A stretch of DNA of 7,826 nt, from positions 1 through 7,826 of the forward strand of contig JAGGUR010000105.1 of assembly GCA_021158425.1 (NCBI GenBank). The letters are read 5' to 3'. The notes below the pieces were generated by a model. It did no database searches, had not been told where the DNA came from, and worked only from the letters and a program-made list of their open reading frames with translations. Below, one piece after another: positions 1 through 7,155 of this stretch (position 1 is the first letter of the stretch; each line of letters starts with the position of its first letter). The translations under genes were made by a program, and so were the position numbers. This stretch comes from Candidatus Cloacimonadota bacterium (GTDB taxonomy: Bacteria; Cloacimonadota; Cloacimonadia; JGIOTU-2).

Positions 1-1353
<1,353 letters not shown>

Positions 1354-2223
1354 TTATTTACATTTTGAATAAATTATTTCTCCAAGATTTTTTGCAATAA
1401 TTTCTTTCTCAGTGAAGGCAACACGCCTACTGGTTGAATACTGCATACATTCCTGTTCAGATTTAATTTCAGATATTCTTTTCTTACAAATTGAGAATAA
1501 ATCAGGGTTAATTTCAAATCCAATATAATTTCTTTTAATCTCCTGACAAACCACCAAAGTTGTGCCTGTACCAGCAAAAGGGTCTAAAACTAAATCTCCT
1601 TCATTTGAACTTGCTCTCACTATTCTCTCAATAAGTTTTTTAGGTTTTTGAATTGTATGTAAAAATTCTCTACTTATAAGTTCTTTTGATTTATAAGTAA
1701 GTTGCTTAATATCACCCCAAACATCTCCGGGATTTTTACCCTTTTCATTGAATTTGGTTTTGCCAAATTTACCATTTACGACTGAAGGAACACTTTCACA
1801 TCTTTTTCTATGCTCTAATTCAACCAATTGTGGCACCCTTATATCTTCCAAATTAAAAGTTTTGGCTTTCCCTTTCGTAAAATAAGCAATTATATCATAA
1901 TTATTTGTATAACTAATTCTTCCCTGTGCTAATCGGCTTGGCTGATACCAGACAATTTTTGAATTTAATATCAAATAAGGTCTATAATCAATAAAATCAA
2001 TGCAATCTGGTTTACCAAAAAGATAAAGTGACCCACCAGTTTTCAACTTTTTAGATAAAATTCTTATTAGTTGAAGATTAAATTCCTGGATATTTTTTAC
2101 TTTATCCCATTTTTTTTCAGTAACGCCATAAGGTCCATCACAAACTATTAGGTCAATAGATTCATCTTCTATTGCCTTAATCAATTTGAAGAAATCACCC
2201 AGAAAAATTGCATTATTTTTCAT
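1354..2223 (-). CDS. DNA methyltransferase, beta class (N6-adenine or N4-cytosine), inserted in the atp operon
   Basis: Predicted S-adenosylmethionine-dependent methylation of an amino group on adenine or cytosine in DNA (N6_N4 methylase family). The 289-residue protein has the beta-class motif order: motif IV DGPYG at 29-33 near the N-terminus, a GDVWGDI segment at 166-172, a TIQKP segment at 190-194 matching the usual TQKP of motif X, and the SAM-binding motif I DPFAGTGTT at 214-222 near the C-terminus. The variable middle (about 85-165) would hold target recognition. Motif IV is DGPY rather than DPPY; the following WD (39-40) resembles DLPYG...WD enzymes often seen in phages and accessory regions. 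The ATG at 2223 has GAAAGG 8 nt upstream, within or beside the CACAAAG repeat. No restriction enzyme gene is visible. Codons look more AT-rich than those of atpD. It lies between atpG and atpD and is probably cotranscribed. Recognition sequence cannot be read from the gene. Confidence 0.9.
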   Translation of the reverse strand: MKNNAIFLGDFFKLIKAIEDESIDLIVCDGPYGVTEKKWDKVKNIQEFNLQLIRILSKKLKTGGSLYLFGKPDCIDFIDYRPYLILNSKIVWYQPSRLAQGRISYTNNYDIIAYFTKGKAKTFNLEDIRVPQLVELEHRKRCESVPSVVNGKFGKTKFNEKGKNPGDVWGDIKQLTYKSKELISREFLHTIQKPKKLIERIVRASSNEGDLVLDPFAGTGTTLVVCQEIKRNYIGFEINPDLFSICKKRISEIKSEQECMQYSTSRRVAFTEKEIIAKNLGEIIYSKCK

Positions 2224-2239
2224 CGGAAAAGCCTTTCAC

Positions 2240-2263
2240 CACAAAGTCACAAAGACACAAAGA
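2240..2263. repeat. Three tandem octamers of CACAAAG plus one base
   Basis: Three consecutive 8-bp units, CACAAAGT, CACAAAGA and CACAAAGA, on the plus strand (CTTTGTG on the minus strand). The block ends 16 nt before the methyltransferase ATG. A related arm lies at 6308-6323 in the same orientation, also just before a start codon. No opposite arm is found in this spacer, so this looks like a solo arm of an interspersed repeat. Confidence 0.75.
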
Positions 2264-2324
2264 AAATAAATATAAACTCTCCTTCCCATCCGTCTTGGCT
2301 CGGCCAAGCCGAGACAGAAGCCCT

Positions 2325-2347
2325 CCCTCCCGATTATATCGGGGGGG
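2325..2347. repeat. Palindrome with CCCGAT/ATCGGG core
   Basis: CCCGAT (2329-2334), loop TAT, ATCGGG (2338-2343) is a perfect 6-bp inverted repeat, extendable to 10 bp with one T-G pair through the flanking C and G runs. It lies inside the 2290-2403 element. There is no following T-run on either strand, so a terminator role is not supported. Confidence 0.65.
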
Positions 2348-2375
2348 ATTGGGAATGCTTACTTGCCATTTTCAT
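2334..2375 (-). other. Tiny ORF (11-13 codons) with a good ribosome binding site
   Basis: AAAGGAG at 2377-2383 stands 7 nt before an ATG at 2369 (a first ATG at 2375 is too close). The frame reads MASKHSQSPPI and stops inside the loop of the 2325-2347 palindrome. It may be a leader peptide, the remnant start of a lost gene, or a chance product of the repeat element. No family is recognised. Confidence 0.2.
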
Positions 2376-2406
2376 ACTCCTTTCAGGCTCGGCGCCCAGA
2401 CGGGTG

Positions 2407-2428
2407 TGTCCCGATTCCTTTCGGGACA
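2407..2428. repeat. Perfect 8-bp palindrome with TGTCCCGA/TCGGGACA arms
   Basis: TGTCCCGA (2407-2414), 6-nt loop TTCCTT, TCGGGACA (2421-2428). It shares the CCCGATT...TCGGG frame with the palindrome at 2329-2343 about 80 bp away, so the two look like copies of one short interspersed palindrome. In the operon transcript it would form a stable hairpin shortly after atpG, possibly protecting the upstream message; without a U-tract it is a poor terminator. Confidence 0.65.
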
Positions 2429-2487
2429 TGTGGATTCCATTATTATATTTTAACATCTCTATATATTGGGGTAATTATAATATAAAA

Positions 2488-3354
2488 TCACTTCATCCCC
2501 TCTGCAGTAGAAGCCACCTCAATAATTTCTTTAGTAATTTTATCCTGTCTTTTGTGGTGATATTCTAAAGTCAAATCTTTAATCATCTCATCAGCATTAT
2601 CAGTTGCAGCGTCCATTGCAGTCATTCTTGCTCCTTGCTCTGCAGATGAAGATTCTAAAAGAACTCGCCATATCTGAACATCAAGATGTTTTTTTATTAG
2701 TTCTTCTAATAATTTATAGGGTTTGGGTTCAAATAGGAACGACGAAAGAAATCTATCCTGAGGCTCTTCTAAATCTTCTAAAGGAAGCAATTGTTTTTCA
2801 ACCACATCTTGCTGAATAGCGGATTTGAATTCATTATATACAATTACTACCTTATCATATCTTCCTTGTAGAAAGTAGGATGATACAATGTTCATCACAT
2901 CACGGCTATGGTCAAACTTCACTTTATCAAAGAAATCAATGTATTCTTCTCTAATTTTAAATCCTTTATTTTTAAAATAATTCCTGCCCTTTTTCCCGAC
3001 ACAGATCAATTCAACATTTTTATTATTGTATTGTTTGATAACCATTTCAGATTTTTTAATAATATTCATATTGAATGCACCACAAAGTCCTTTATCGGCA
3101 GTTACCACAACAATTGCAACTGTCTTAACATTCTCTGGCTCAACTTTTCTTAGCAAAGGATGAACTTCCCTTTGGGTTCTGGTTGCAAGGGAGAGCAGAA
3201 TTTCATCCAATTCATCAGAATACGGTCTTGCATTTAAAATTCTTTGTTGGGCTTTTCGCAACTTCGCAGCAGAAACCATTTTCATTGCACTGGTAATCTG
3301 CCTTGTGCTTTTAACAGAATCTATTCGCTGCTTAATCTCTTTAAGACCTGCCAT
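2488..3354 (-). CDS. atpG: ATP synthase F1 subunit gamma
   Basis: Central rotor shaft of F1; it couples turning of the c-ring to the conformational cycle in alpha3beta3. At 288 residues it has the family length. The N-terminal helix begins [20 protein letters not shown] and runs into TSAMKMVSAAKLRKAQ; the C-terminal helix carries ARMTAMDAATDNADEMI followed by a KITKEIIEV segment, both the usual gamma signatures that form the coiled-coil shaft. The middle alpha/beta domain contains VVTADKGLCGAFN (about residues 82-94). The ATG at 3354 overlaps the atpA stop by one base (TAATG), with GGAG at 3362-3365 7 nt upstream, so translation is probably coupled to atpA. Normally atpD would follow at once; here a 264-nt repeat-rich spacer and a methyltransferase gene come first. 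Confidence 0.98.
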   Translation of the reverse strand: MAGLKEIKQRIDSVKSTRQITSAMKMVSAAKLRKAQQRILNARPYSDELDEILLSLATRTQREVHPLLRKVEPENVKTVAIVVVTADKGLCGAFNMNIIKKSEMVIKQYNNKNVELICVGKKGRNYFKNKGFKIREEYIDFFDKVKFDHSRDVMNIVSSYFLQGRYDKVVIVYNEFKSAIQQDVVEKQLLPLEDLEEPQDRFLSSFLFEPKPYKLLEELIKKHLDVQIWRVLLESSSAEQGARMTAMDAATDNADEMIKDLTLEYHHKRQDKITKEIIEVASTAEGMK

Positions 3355-4910
3355 TATTTCTCTCCAACCTCAGTCCCATTATTCACAGAAGATTTAATAA
3401 CTTGGTGTTCAAAACTGGACTTAATATGTTTGCAAAAATTATGAAGCGCTTTCTCTAATTCTTCGGTAACTCCCTCTGATTGAAGAAGTTTCTGCCCTAA
3501 TTCTTTATATTCTGTATCCATCAACTCATATATTTCTTTTTCTACAATTGGGACAACATCCAGAGGAAGGTCATCTAAATAACCATTATAAGCCATAAAA
3601 ATCACAGCAATCTGTTTCTCAACAGGGATTGGAACATACTGGTCTTGCTTAAGCACTTCAACCAGGCGATAACCTCTCGTAAGTTGCTGTTGGGTATCCT
3701 TATCTAATTCAGCTCCAAATTTTGCAAAGGTTTCTAATTCTCTGAATTGCGCAAGTTCAATTCTAAGTTTTCCCGCAACATCTTTCATAGCTTTAATTTG
3801 AGCATTTCCCCCAACACGAGAAACAGAATCTCCTGCATTAATTGCTGGCCTTATTCCTGAATAAAACAACTTTGTCTCTAAATAAATCTGTCCGTCAGTT
3901 ATTGAAATCACATTTGTAGGAATATAAGTAGAAATATCGCTTGCCTGTGTTTCAATAATTGGAAGAGCAGTTAATGAACCACCACCAAGTTCATCACTTA
4001 ACTTTGATGCTCTTTCAAGAAGACGAGAATGTAGATAAAATACATCTCCAGGATATGCTTCTCTGCCGGGAGGCCTACGAAGGAGTAAAGATAACTGTCT
4101 GTATGCAATTGCATGTTTTGATAAATCATCATAAATAACCAATGCATGTTTTCCCTGGTCTCTAAAATATTCACCAATGGTCGCACCAGCATAAGGAGCA
4201 ATATATTGTATAGATGGTGGTTCAGAAGCAGAGGCTGAAACTATTATAGAGTAATCAAGGGCTTTATGCTCTTTAAGGACCTCAACAACCTTTGCAACAG
4301 ATGATCTTTTCTGCCCAATTGCAACATAAATACAATATACATCAGTATCTTTCTGATTGATAATTGTATCAACGGCTAATGCTGTTTTCCCTGTTTTTCT
4401 GTCACCGATTATTAGTTCTCTTTGACCTCTACCGATAGGAATCATTGAATCAATGGCTTTCAAACCAGTTTGTAAAGGTTCTTTAACAGGCTGTCTTTGG
4501 ATAACACCCAATGCTTTTCTTTCAAGAGGCATAAATCTCTTAGCATTAATTTCACCTCTGCCATCTAATGGAATACCAAGTGGATTTATTATTCTGCCCA
4601 AAAGCTTTTCACCAACTGGAGTTTGCACAATATTTCGTGTTCTTTTGACAATATCACCTTCTTTTATTAGGTTGGTTTCGCCTAACACAATACATCCAAC
4701 ATTATCTTCCTCTAAATTAAGAGCCATTCCATATACATCATTATCAAACAAAACTAATTCGCTTGCCATAACATCTTTTAGACCGTATACGCGAGCAATA
4801 CCATCGCCAACTTCAATTACTCTGCCAACCTCTGAGACATCAATGCGGTAATTGTACTTCTCTATCTTCTCTTTGATAATTCTACTGATTTCCTCTGGTT
4901 GTATCTTCAT
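3354..4910 (-). CDS. atpA: ATP synthase F1 subunit alpha
   Basis: Non-catalytic nucleotide-binding subunit alternating with beta in the F1 head. 518 residues, slightly longer than the usual 500-515, the extra lying in a polar C-terminal tail. Seen: N-terminal beta-barrel region with [11 protein letters not shown] (35-44 area), Walker A GDRKTGKT at 169-176 (the common form is GDRQTGKT), Walker B ALVIYDD ending at Asp262, the alpha/beta signature [10 protein letters not shown] at 355-364, and the arginine finger Arg365 in SVSRVGG. The ATG at 4910 is preceded by GGAAAGG ending 5 nt upstream. It is separated from atpH by 87 nt of AT-rich sequence, the loosest junction within the F1 part before atpG; no clear promoter or hairpin is visible there. 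The stop overlaps the atpG start by one base. Confidence 0.98.
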   Translation of the reverse strand: MKIQPEEISRIIKEKIEKYNYRIDVSEVGRVIEVGDGIARVYGLKDVMASELVLFDNDVYGMALNLEEDNVGCIVLGETNLIKEGDIVKRTRNIVQTPVGEKLLGRIINPLGIPLDGRGEINAKRFMPLERKALGVIQRQPVKEPLQTGLKAIDSMIPIGRGQRELIIGDRKTGKTALAVDTIINQKDTDVYCIYVAIGQKRSSVAKVVEVLKEHKALDYSIIVSASASEPPSIQYIAPYAGATIGEYFRDQGKHALVIYDDLSKHAIAYRQLSLLLRRPPGREAYPGDVFYLHSRLLERASKLSDELGGGSLTALPIIETQASDISTYIPTNVISITDGQIYLETKLFYSGIRPAINAGDSVSRVGGNAQIKAMKDVAGKLRIELAQFRELETFAKFGAELDKDTQQQLTRGYRLVEVLKQDQYVPIPVEKQIAVIFMAYNGYLDDLPLDVVPIVEKEIYELMDTEYKELGQKLLQSEGVTEELEKALHNFCKHIKSSFEHQVIKSSVNNGTEVGEK

Positions 4911-4997
4911 ATTTACCTTTCCATTATCTGATAAACAGGTTTTTACTTTAAACTTAATTTAAAATCTTGCAATAGAAAATACTTATATAATATAAAT

Positions 4998-5528
4998 CTA
5001 AAATTCTCTTTTAAAATTTGATAAGCTATTTGCTACTGAAGCATTTATTGCCAGATTTTCATTATACACCAAGAATCCACCTTTTATTCTCTTATCAATA
5101 TTATGTTTAAGATGCACTTCACCTGATACATAGATTTTAACAAACTCCTTGATCTTTTTTAAAGTTTCAGAGTCAATTGGGTAAGCAGTTAGCAATTGGA
5201 AATCATAAATATTTAATCTTTGATGAATCTGGCAGATTATTTGATGACAGATATCTTTTAGAAAAAATATTCTATCGGCATCCACAAGTACTTTCAAAAA
5301 ATTATTAAACCTATCGCTAATTTTCAGCCCTTCTGCAAGTTTTTCTAATACCTCTTTCCTGAATCTGTTTTCAGCAACGGGCGAAATCAAAAATTCTTCT
5401 ATTTGCTTGTTATCCTGCAAGAAATTCGTAAGGATTTTGACTTCATTCTCTAATAACTTTAGCTCATCAGACTGAAAAGTTTGTACTAATGCATTAGAAT
5501 ACCTTTTTGCAATAATATTCCTAATCAA
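4998..5528 (-). CDS. atpH: ATP synthase subunit delta (OSCP), TTG start
   Basis: Links the top of the F1 head to the peripheral stalk b subunits. 176 residues, within the usual 170-185. The N-terminal IIAKRYSNALVQTF matches the family opening IAKRYAxAL; the C-terminal IKGGFLVYNENLAINASV matches the usual GGF...D.S segment. The start is TTG at 5528: the protein has no internal methionine at all, no ATG lies in frame nearby, and AGGAG at 5536-5540 stands 7 nt before the TTG. It overlaps the end of atpF by 8 nt, so it is probably translated by coupling. TTG starts are weaker than ATG, which may help hold delta at one copy per complex (inference). Sequence is otherwise ordinary. Confidence 0.95.
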   Translation of the reverse strand: MIRNIIAKRYSNALVQTFQSDELKLLENEVKILTNFLQDNKQIEEFLISPVAENRFRKEVLEKLAEGLKISDRFNNFLKVLVDADRIFFLKDICHQIICQIHQRLNIYDFQLLTAYPIDSETLKKIKEFVKIYVSGEVHLKHNIDKRIKGGFLVYNENLAINASVANSLSNFKREF

Positions 5529-6024
5529 CTTTTCTCTCCTTTGATTGCTTTCTCTCAGCTTTTATAAGATTGTTTATCAGTTTAATATCATCTTTTTCTG
5601 TAAGTTTTTTACCTATGATTTTATCTGTAAGGGAAATAACAAACTCTCCAATTTCTTTTTCAATACTCTTCTTTGCTTTTTTAACTTCATCTTCTATAAC
5701 CTTTTGGGTTTCAGTCATTAAAACATCTTTTTCGGTATTAGCCGCTTTCAGTATTTGTTCTCCAGTAATCTTGGCATTAGTAATAGCTTCTTCTCTAATT
5801 TCTCTTGCTTCTTTTCTTGCTTTATGCAACATTTCTTTCTGTGATTCTAACATCTTAGCAGATTCCTCTTGACTTCTTTTAGCATTTTCTAAATTGTCTT
5901 TAATTTGTTTCTGCCTTTTATTAAGGAAACTAACAAGTGATTTATACAGCAGTTTTTTCAATATTATAAGAAGCAAAATAAAATTCAAGATGACTAAAAT
6001 CAAAGTAAAATCAATACTTATCAT
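5521..6024 (-). CDS. atpF: ATP synthase Fo subunit b
   Basis: Peripheral-stalk subunit that anchors F1 to the membrane stator. 167 residues, the normal bacterial length. One N-terminal membrane helix (about residues 4-27, hydrophobic with LVILNFILLLIILKK) is followed by a long charged helical region rich in K, E and A with no prolines (about 35-150), as expected for the right-handed coiled-coil dimer. FLNKRQKQIKDNLENAK just after the membrane helix is typical of bacterial b. ATG at 6024 with GGAG 8 nt upstream. It begins 27 nt after the single-hairpin subunit c gene and its TAG stop lies inside the atpH start region (8-nt overlap). Only one b gene is visible, so a homodimer is expected, not a b/b' pair. 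Confidence 0.96.
   Translation of the reverse strand: MISIDFTLILVILNFILLLIILKKLLYKSLVSFLNKRQKQIKDNLENAKRSQEESAKMLESQKEMLHKARKEAREIREEAITNAKITGEQILKAANTEKDVLMTETQKVIEDEVKKAKKSIEKEIGEFVISLTDKIIGKKLTEKDDIKLINNLIKAERKQSKERKVD
5536..5540 (-). promoter_or_regulatory. Ribosome binding site fixing the TTG start of atpH
   Basis: AGGAG on the minus strand, inside the end of atpF, followed by 7 nt (AGAAAAG) and TTG. With no other start codon in reach, this decides the atpH start. Confidence 0.75.
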
Positions 6025-6051
6025 AAATTAATCTCCAGATAAAAATAACAA

Positions 6052-6288
6052 TTATACTGCAAAAATTAAAAGCAAAGCGATAACCAGTGAATATATTCCT
6101 GTTGATTCAGAAACTGCCTGCCCTACCAACATGGTTCTTGTTATAAGTCCAGCGTTTTCTGGTGAACGTGAGATTGCTTCGCATGCTTTACCGGCTGTAA
6201 ATCCTTCACCTAAACCAGGTCCTAAAGCACCCATACCCATACAAAGTCCTGCTCCTAAAAGAGCAGCTGCTCTAATTATTTCTGACAT
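6052..6288 (-). CDS. atpE: ATP synthase Fo subunit c, single hairpin, two-carboxylate site
   Basis: Proteolipid of the rotor ring; each copy carries one ion across the membrane. 78 residues forming two membrane helices joined by a polar loop RSP (41-43, usually RQP). The outer helix has the ion-binding Glu61 in the run [14 protein letters not shown], almost identical to the Na+-binding subunit c of Ilyobacter tartaricus (Glu65, Ser66, Tyr70). The inner helix has Glu28 in GLGEGF exactly 33 residues earlier, where Ilyobacter has Gln32; this matches the Glu/Glu two-carboxylate site described for Fusobacterium nucleatum. Na+ coupling is therefore suggested, not proved. A strong AGGAGG stands 4 nt before the ATG. 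The protein is about 60% identical by eye to the third hairpin of the fused subunit c encoded upstream, so the two probably share a ring. Confidence 0.96.
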   Translation of the reverse strand: MSEIIRAAALLGAGLCMGMGALGPGLGEGFTAGKACEAISRSPENAGLITRTMLVGQAVSESTGIYSLVIALLLIFAV

Positions 6289-6292
6289 TTTT

Positions 6293-6298
6293 CCTCCT
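6293..6298 (-). promoter_or_regulatory. Strong ribosome binding site of single-hairpin subunit c
   Basis: AGGAGG on the minus strand, 4 nt (AAAA) before the ATG at 6288. It is the strongest site in the window and contrasts with the poor GGGTTGA-type leader of the fused subunit c gene, suggesting that the small subunit c is made in greater amount. Confidence 0.7.
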
Positions 6299-6307
6299 AC
6301 ATCCTAC

Positions 6308-6381
6308 CACAAAGGCACAAAGATATAAAGATTAATTCTGATTTTCTTTCTTTAAATCTTTTCTTATTTTGTGACTTTGTG
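6308..6381. repeat. Long imperfect inverted repeat of the CACAAAG family between the two c genes
   Basis: The left arm, 6308-6333, begins CACAAAGGCACAAAG; the right arm, 6355-6381, read as its complement begins CACAAAGTCACAAA. About 26-27 bp pair with a few mismatches and one indel around a 21-nt loop. The left arm is related to the octamers at 2240-2263. In RNA this would form a long AT-rich hairpin between the fused and single subunit c genes, ending about 20 nt before the ATG of the latter. It looks like a small interspersed palindromic element; a role in message processing or in setting relative subunit amounts is possible. Confidence 0.7.
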
Positions 6382-6412
6382 ATATAATTAATATTATTCA
6401 TAACAATATTTT

Positions 6413-7141
6413 TTATGATACAAAAATTAACAAAAATGCAACCACTAAAGAATATATTGAAGTTGACTCTGCAACGGCAGCACCAACAAACATTGTTCTG
6501 GTTAAGAGGGGGGATTGTTTGGGAAATTTACTTATTGCTTCAATTGCTTTACCAGCAACCACACCGATTCCAAGCCCAGGTCCAAATGTTCCAAGACCCA
6601 TAGAAAGTGCTGCGCCTAAAAATGCAAAGCTTTTTGCGATACTATTTCCAGCAGAAGTAGAATATAAAAGTAGAATTGATACAACCAGAGCAAAAACAGC
6701 AGATGTCTCTGATAAAGCTTGCCCAATGAGCATATTAGCAGTAAGAAGTTTAGCTTCTCTCGGTTGTCTTCCAATTCCTTTGCAAGCTTGACCACCCGTA
6801 TAACCAATTCCTAAACCTGTTCCAACGCATCCAACTCCCATTACTAATCCGGCAGCAAAAAGTGAAGCTACCATCTGCCAGCCACCATTAGAATCTCGCA
6901 TTCCGCCAAATAAAAGAAGCATAGCGACAACAAGGGAAAAAATTGCACCCGTTTCTGTTATTGCCTGGCCAATAAGCATCGTTCTTAATAGAGAATCACT
7001 TGCCTTAGGCTGTCTCATTAATGCTCGTGTAGCATTAGCAGCAATAAATCCTTCGCCAATCCCTGCGCCAACTGATGAGATACCCACAGCAAGTGCTGCA
7101 CCTAAATATGATGCAATAGAAATAAAATCAACTAAATTCAT
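6413..7141 (-). CDS. atpE: Fused three-hairpin ATP synthase subunit c (six membrane helices)
   Basis: A rotor proteolipid of 242 residues, three times the normal size. Three c-like hairpins follow each other: residues about 7-79, 90-160 and 170-241. Each has a polar loop (RQP 43-45, RQP 125-127, KFP 205-207) and an outer-helix glutamate (Glu63, Glu145, Glu225), so all three ion sites look usable. The inner-helix partner 33 residues earlier differs: Glu30, Ile112, Ile192. Hairpin 3 ends AESTSIYSLVV, a Na+-type run; hairpin 1 has ETGAIF and hairpin 2 ETSAVF. In Acetobacterium woodii a two-hairpin c1 with one lost carboxylate joins normal c subunits in a hybrid ring; three-hairpin forms are known to me mainly from archaeal A-type enzymes such as Methanocaldococcus. 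The gene begins 14 nt after atpB with a weak ribosome site. The frame is open throughout, with no sign of decay. Confidence 0.95.
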   Translation of the reverse strand: MNLVDFISIASYLGAALAVGISSVGAGIGEGFIAANATRALMRQPKASDSLLRTMLIGQAITETGAIFSLVVAMLLLFGGMRDSNGGWQMVASLFAAGLVMGVGCVGTGLGIGYTGGQACKGIGRQPREAKLLTANMLIGQALSETSAVFALVVSILLLYSTSAGNSIAKSFAFLGAALSMGLGTFGPGLGIGVVAGKAIEAISKFPKQSPLLTRTMFVGAAVAESTSIYSLVVAFLLIFVS

Positions 7142-7155
7142 TCAACCCATCTTAT

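Larger units (their letters stand above)
2290..2403 (-). repeat. Imperfect inverted-repeat element in GC-rich island
   Basis: The ends pair with each other: 2394-2403 (minus strand CCGTCTGGGC) with 2290-2299 (GCCAAGACGG), 9 of 10 pairs; then 2386-2393 (GCCGAGCC) with 2303-2310 (GGCTTGGC), 8 of 8 counting one G-U pair that exists only in minus-strand RNA. A 3-base bulge separates the two stems. The element encloses the palindrome at 2325-2347. An alternative short hairpin at 2299-2313 (CTCGGC, loop CAA, GCCGAG) competes for the left side. This could be a small mobile palindromic element or a structured RNA segment of the operon transcript; function unknown. Confidence 0.55.
2224..2487. other. 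264-nt intergenic spacer between atpG and the methyltransferase gene
   Basis: This gap is much longer than any other in the operon. From the atpG side it has about 55 nt of AT-rich sequence with TATAAT-like hexamers but no matching -35 box, then a GC-rich block (2281-2430, 87 of 150 bases G or C by hand count) with several palindromes, then an AT stretch and the CACAAAG octamer repeat just before the methyltransferase start. No hairpin is followed by a T-run on the minus strand, so no intrinsic terminator is evident. No convincing gene is present. Confidence 0.8.

Noticed and set aside
2407..2428. Intrinsic terminator after atpG
   Set aside because: The hairpin is good, but on the minus strand it is followed by CACCCG and not by a T-run, so termination is not supported.
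2208..2453. 81-codon plus-strand ORF through the spacer
   Set aside because: Its sequence is only the translation of the repeats and palindromes, it begins inside the methyltransferase gene, and no ribosome site or family resemblance is visible.
2442..2479. TATAAT hexamers on the minus strand at 2474-2479 and 2442-2447 as a methyltransferase promoter
   Set aside because: The hexamers are perfect, but no -35-like sequence lies 16-18 nt upstream of either, and the region is so AT-rich that such hexamers are expected by chance.
4453..4851. 132-codon plus-strand ORF opposite atpA
   Set aside because: It is antisense to a fully conserved gene, has no recognisable motif, and its length is explained by the codon use of atpA.
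4911..4997. Internal promoter in the 87-nt atpH-atpA gap
   Set aside because: A TTGCAA and a TAAAGT lie about 16 nt apart on the minus strand, but both match consensus at only four of six bases in very AT-rich sequence.
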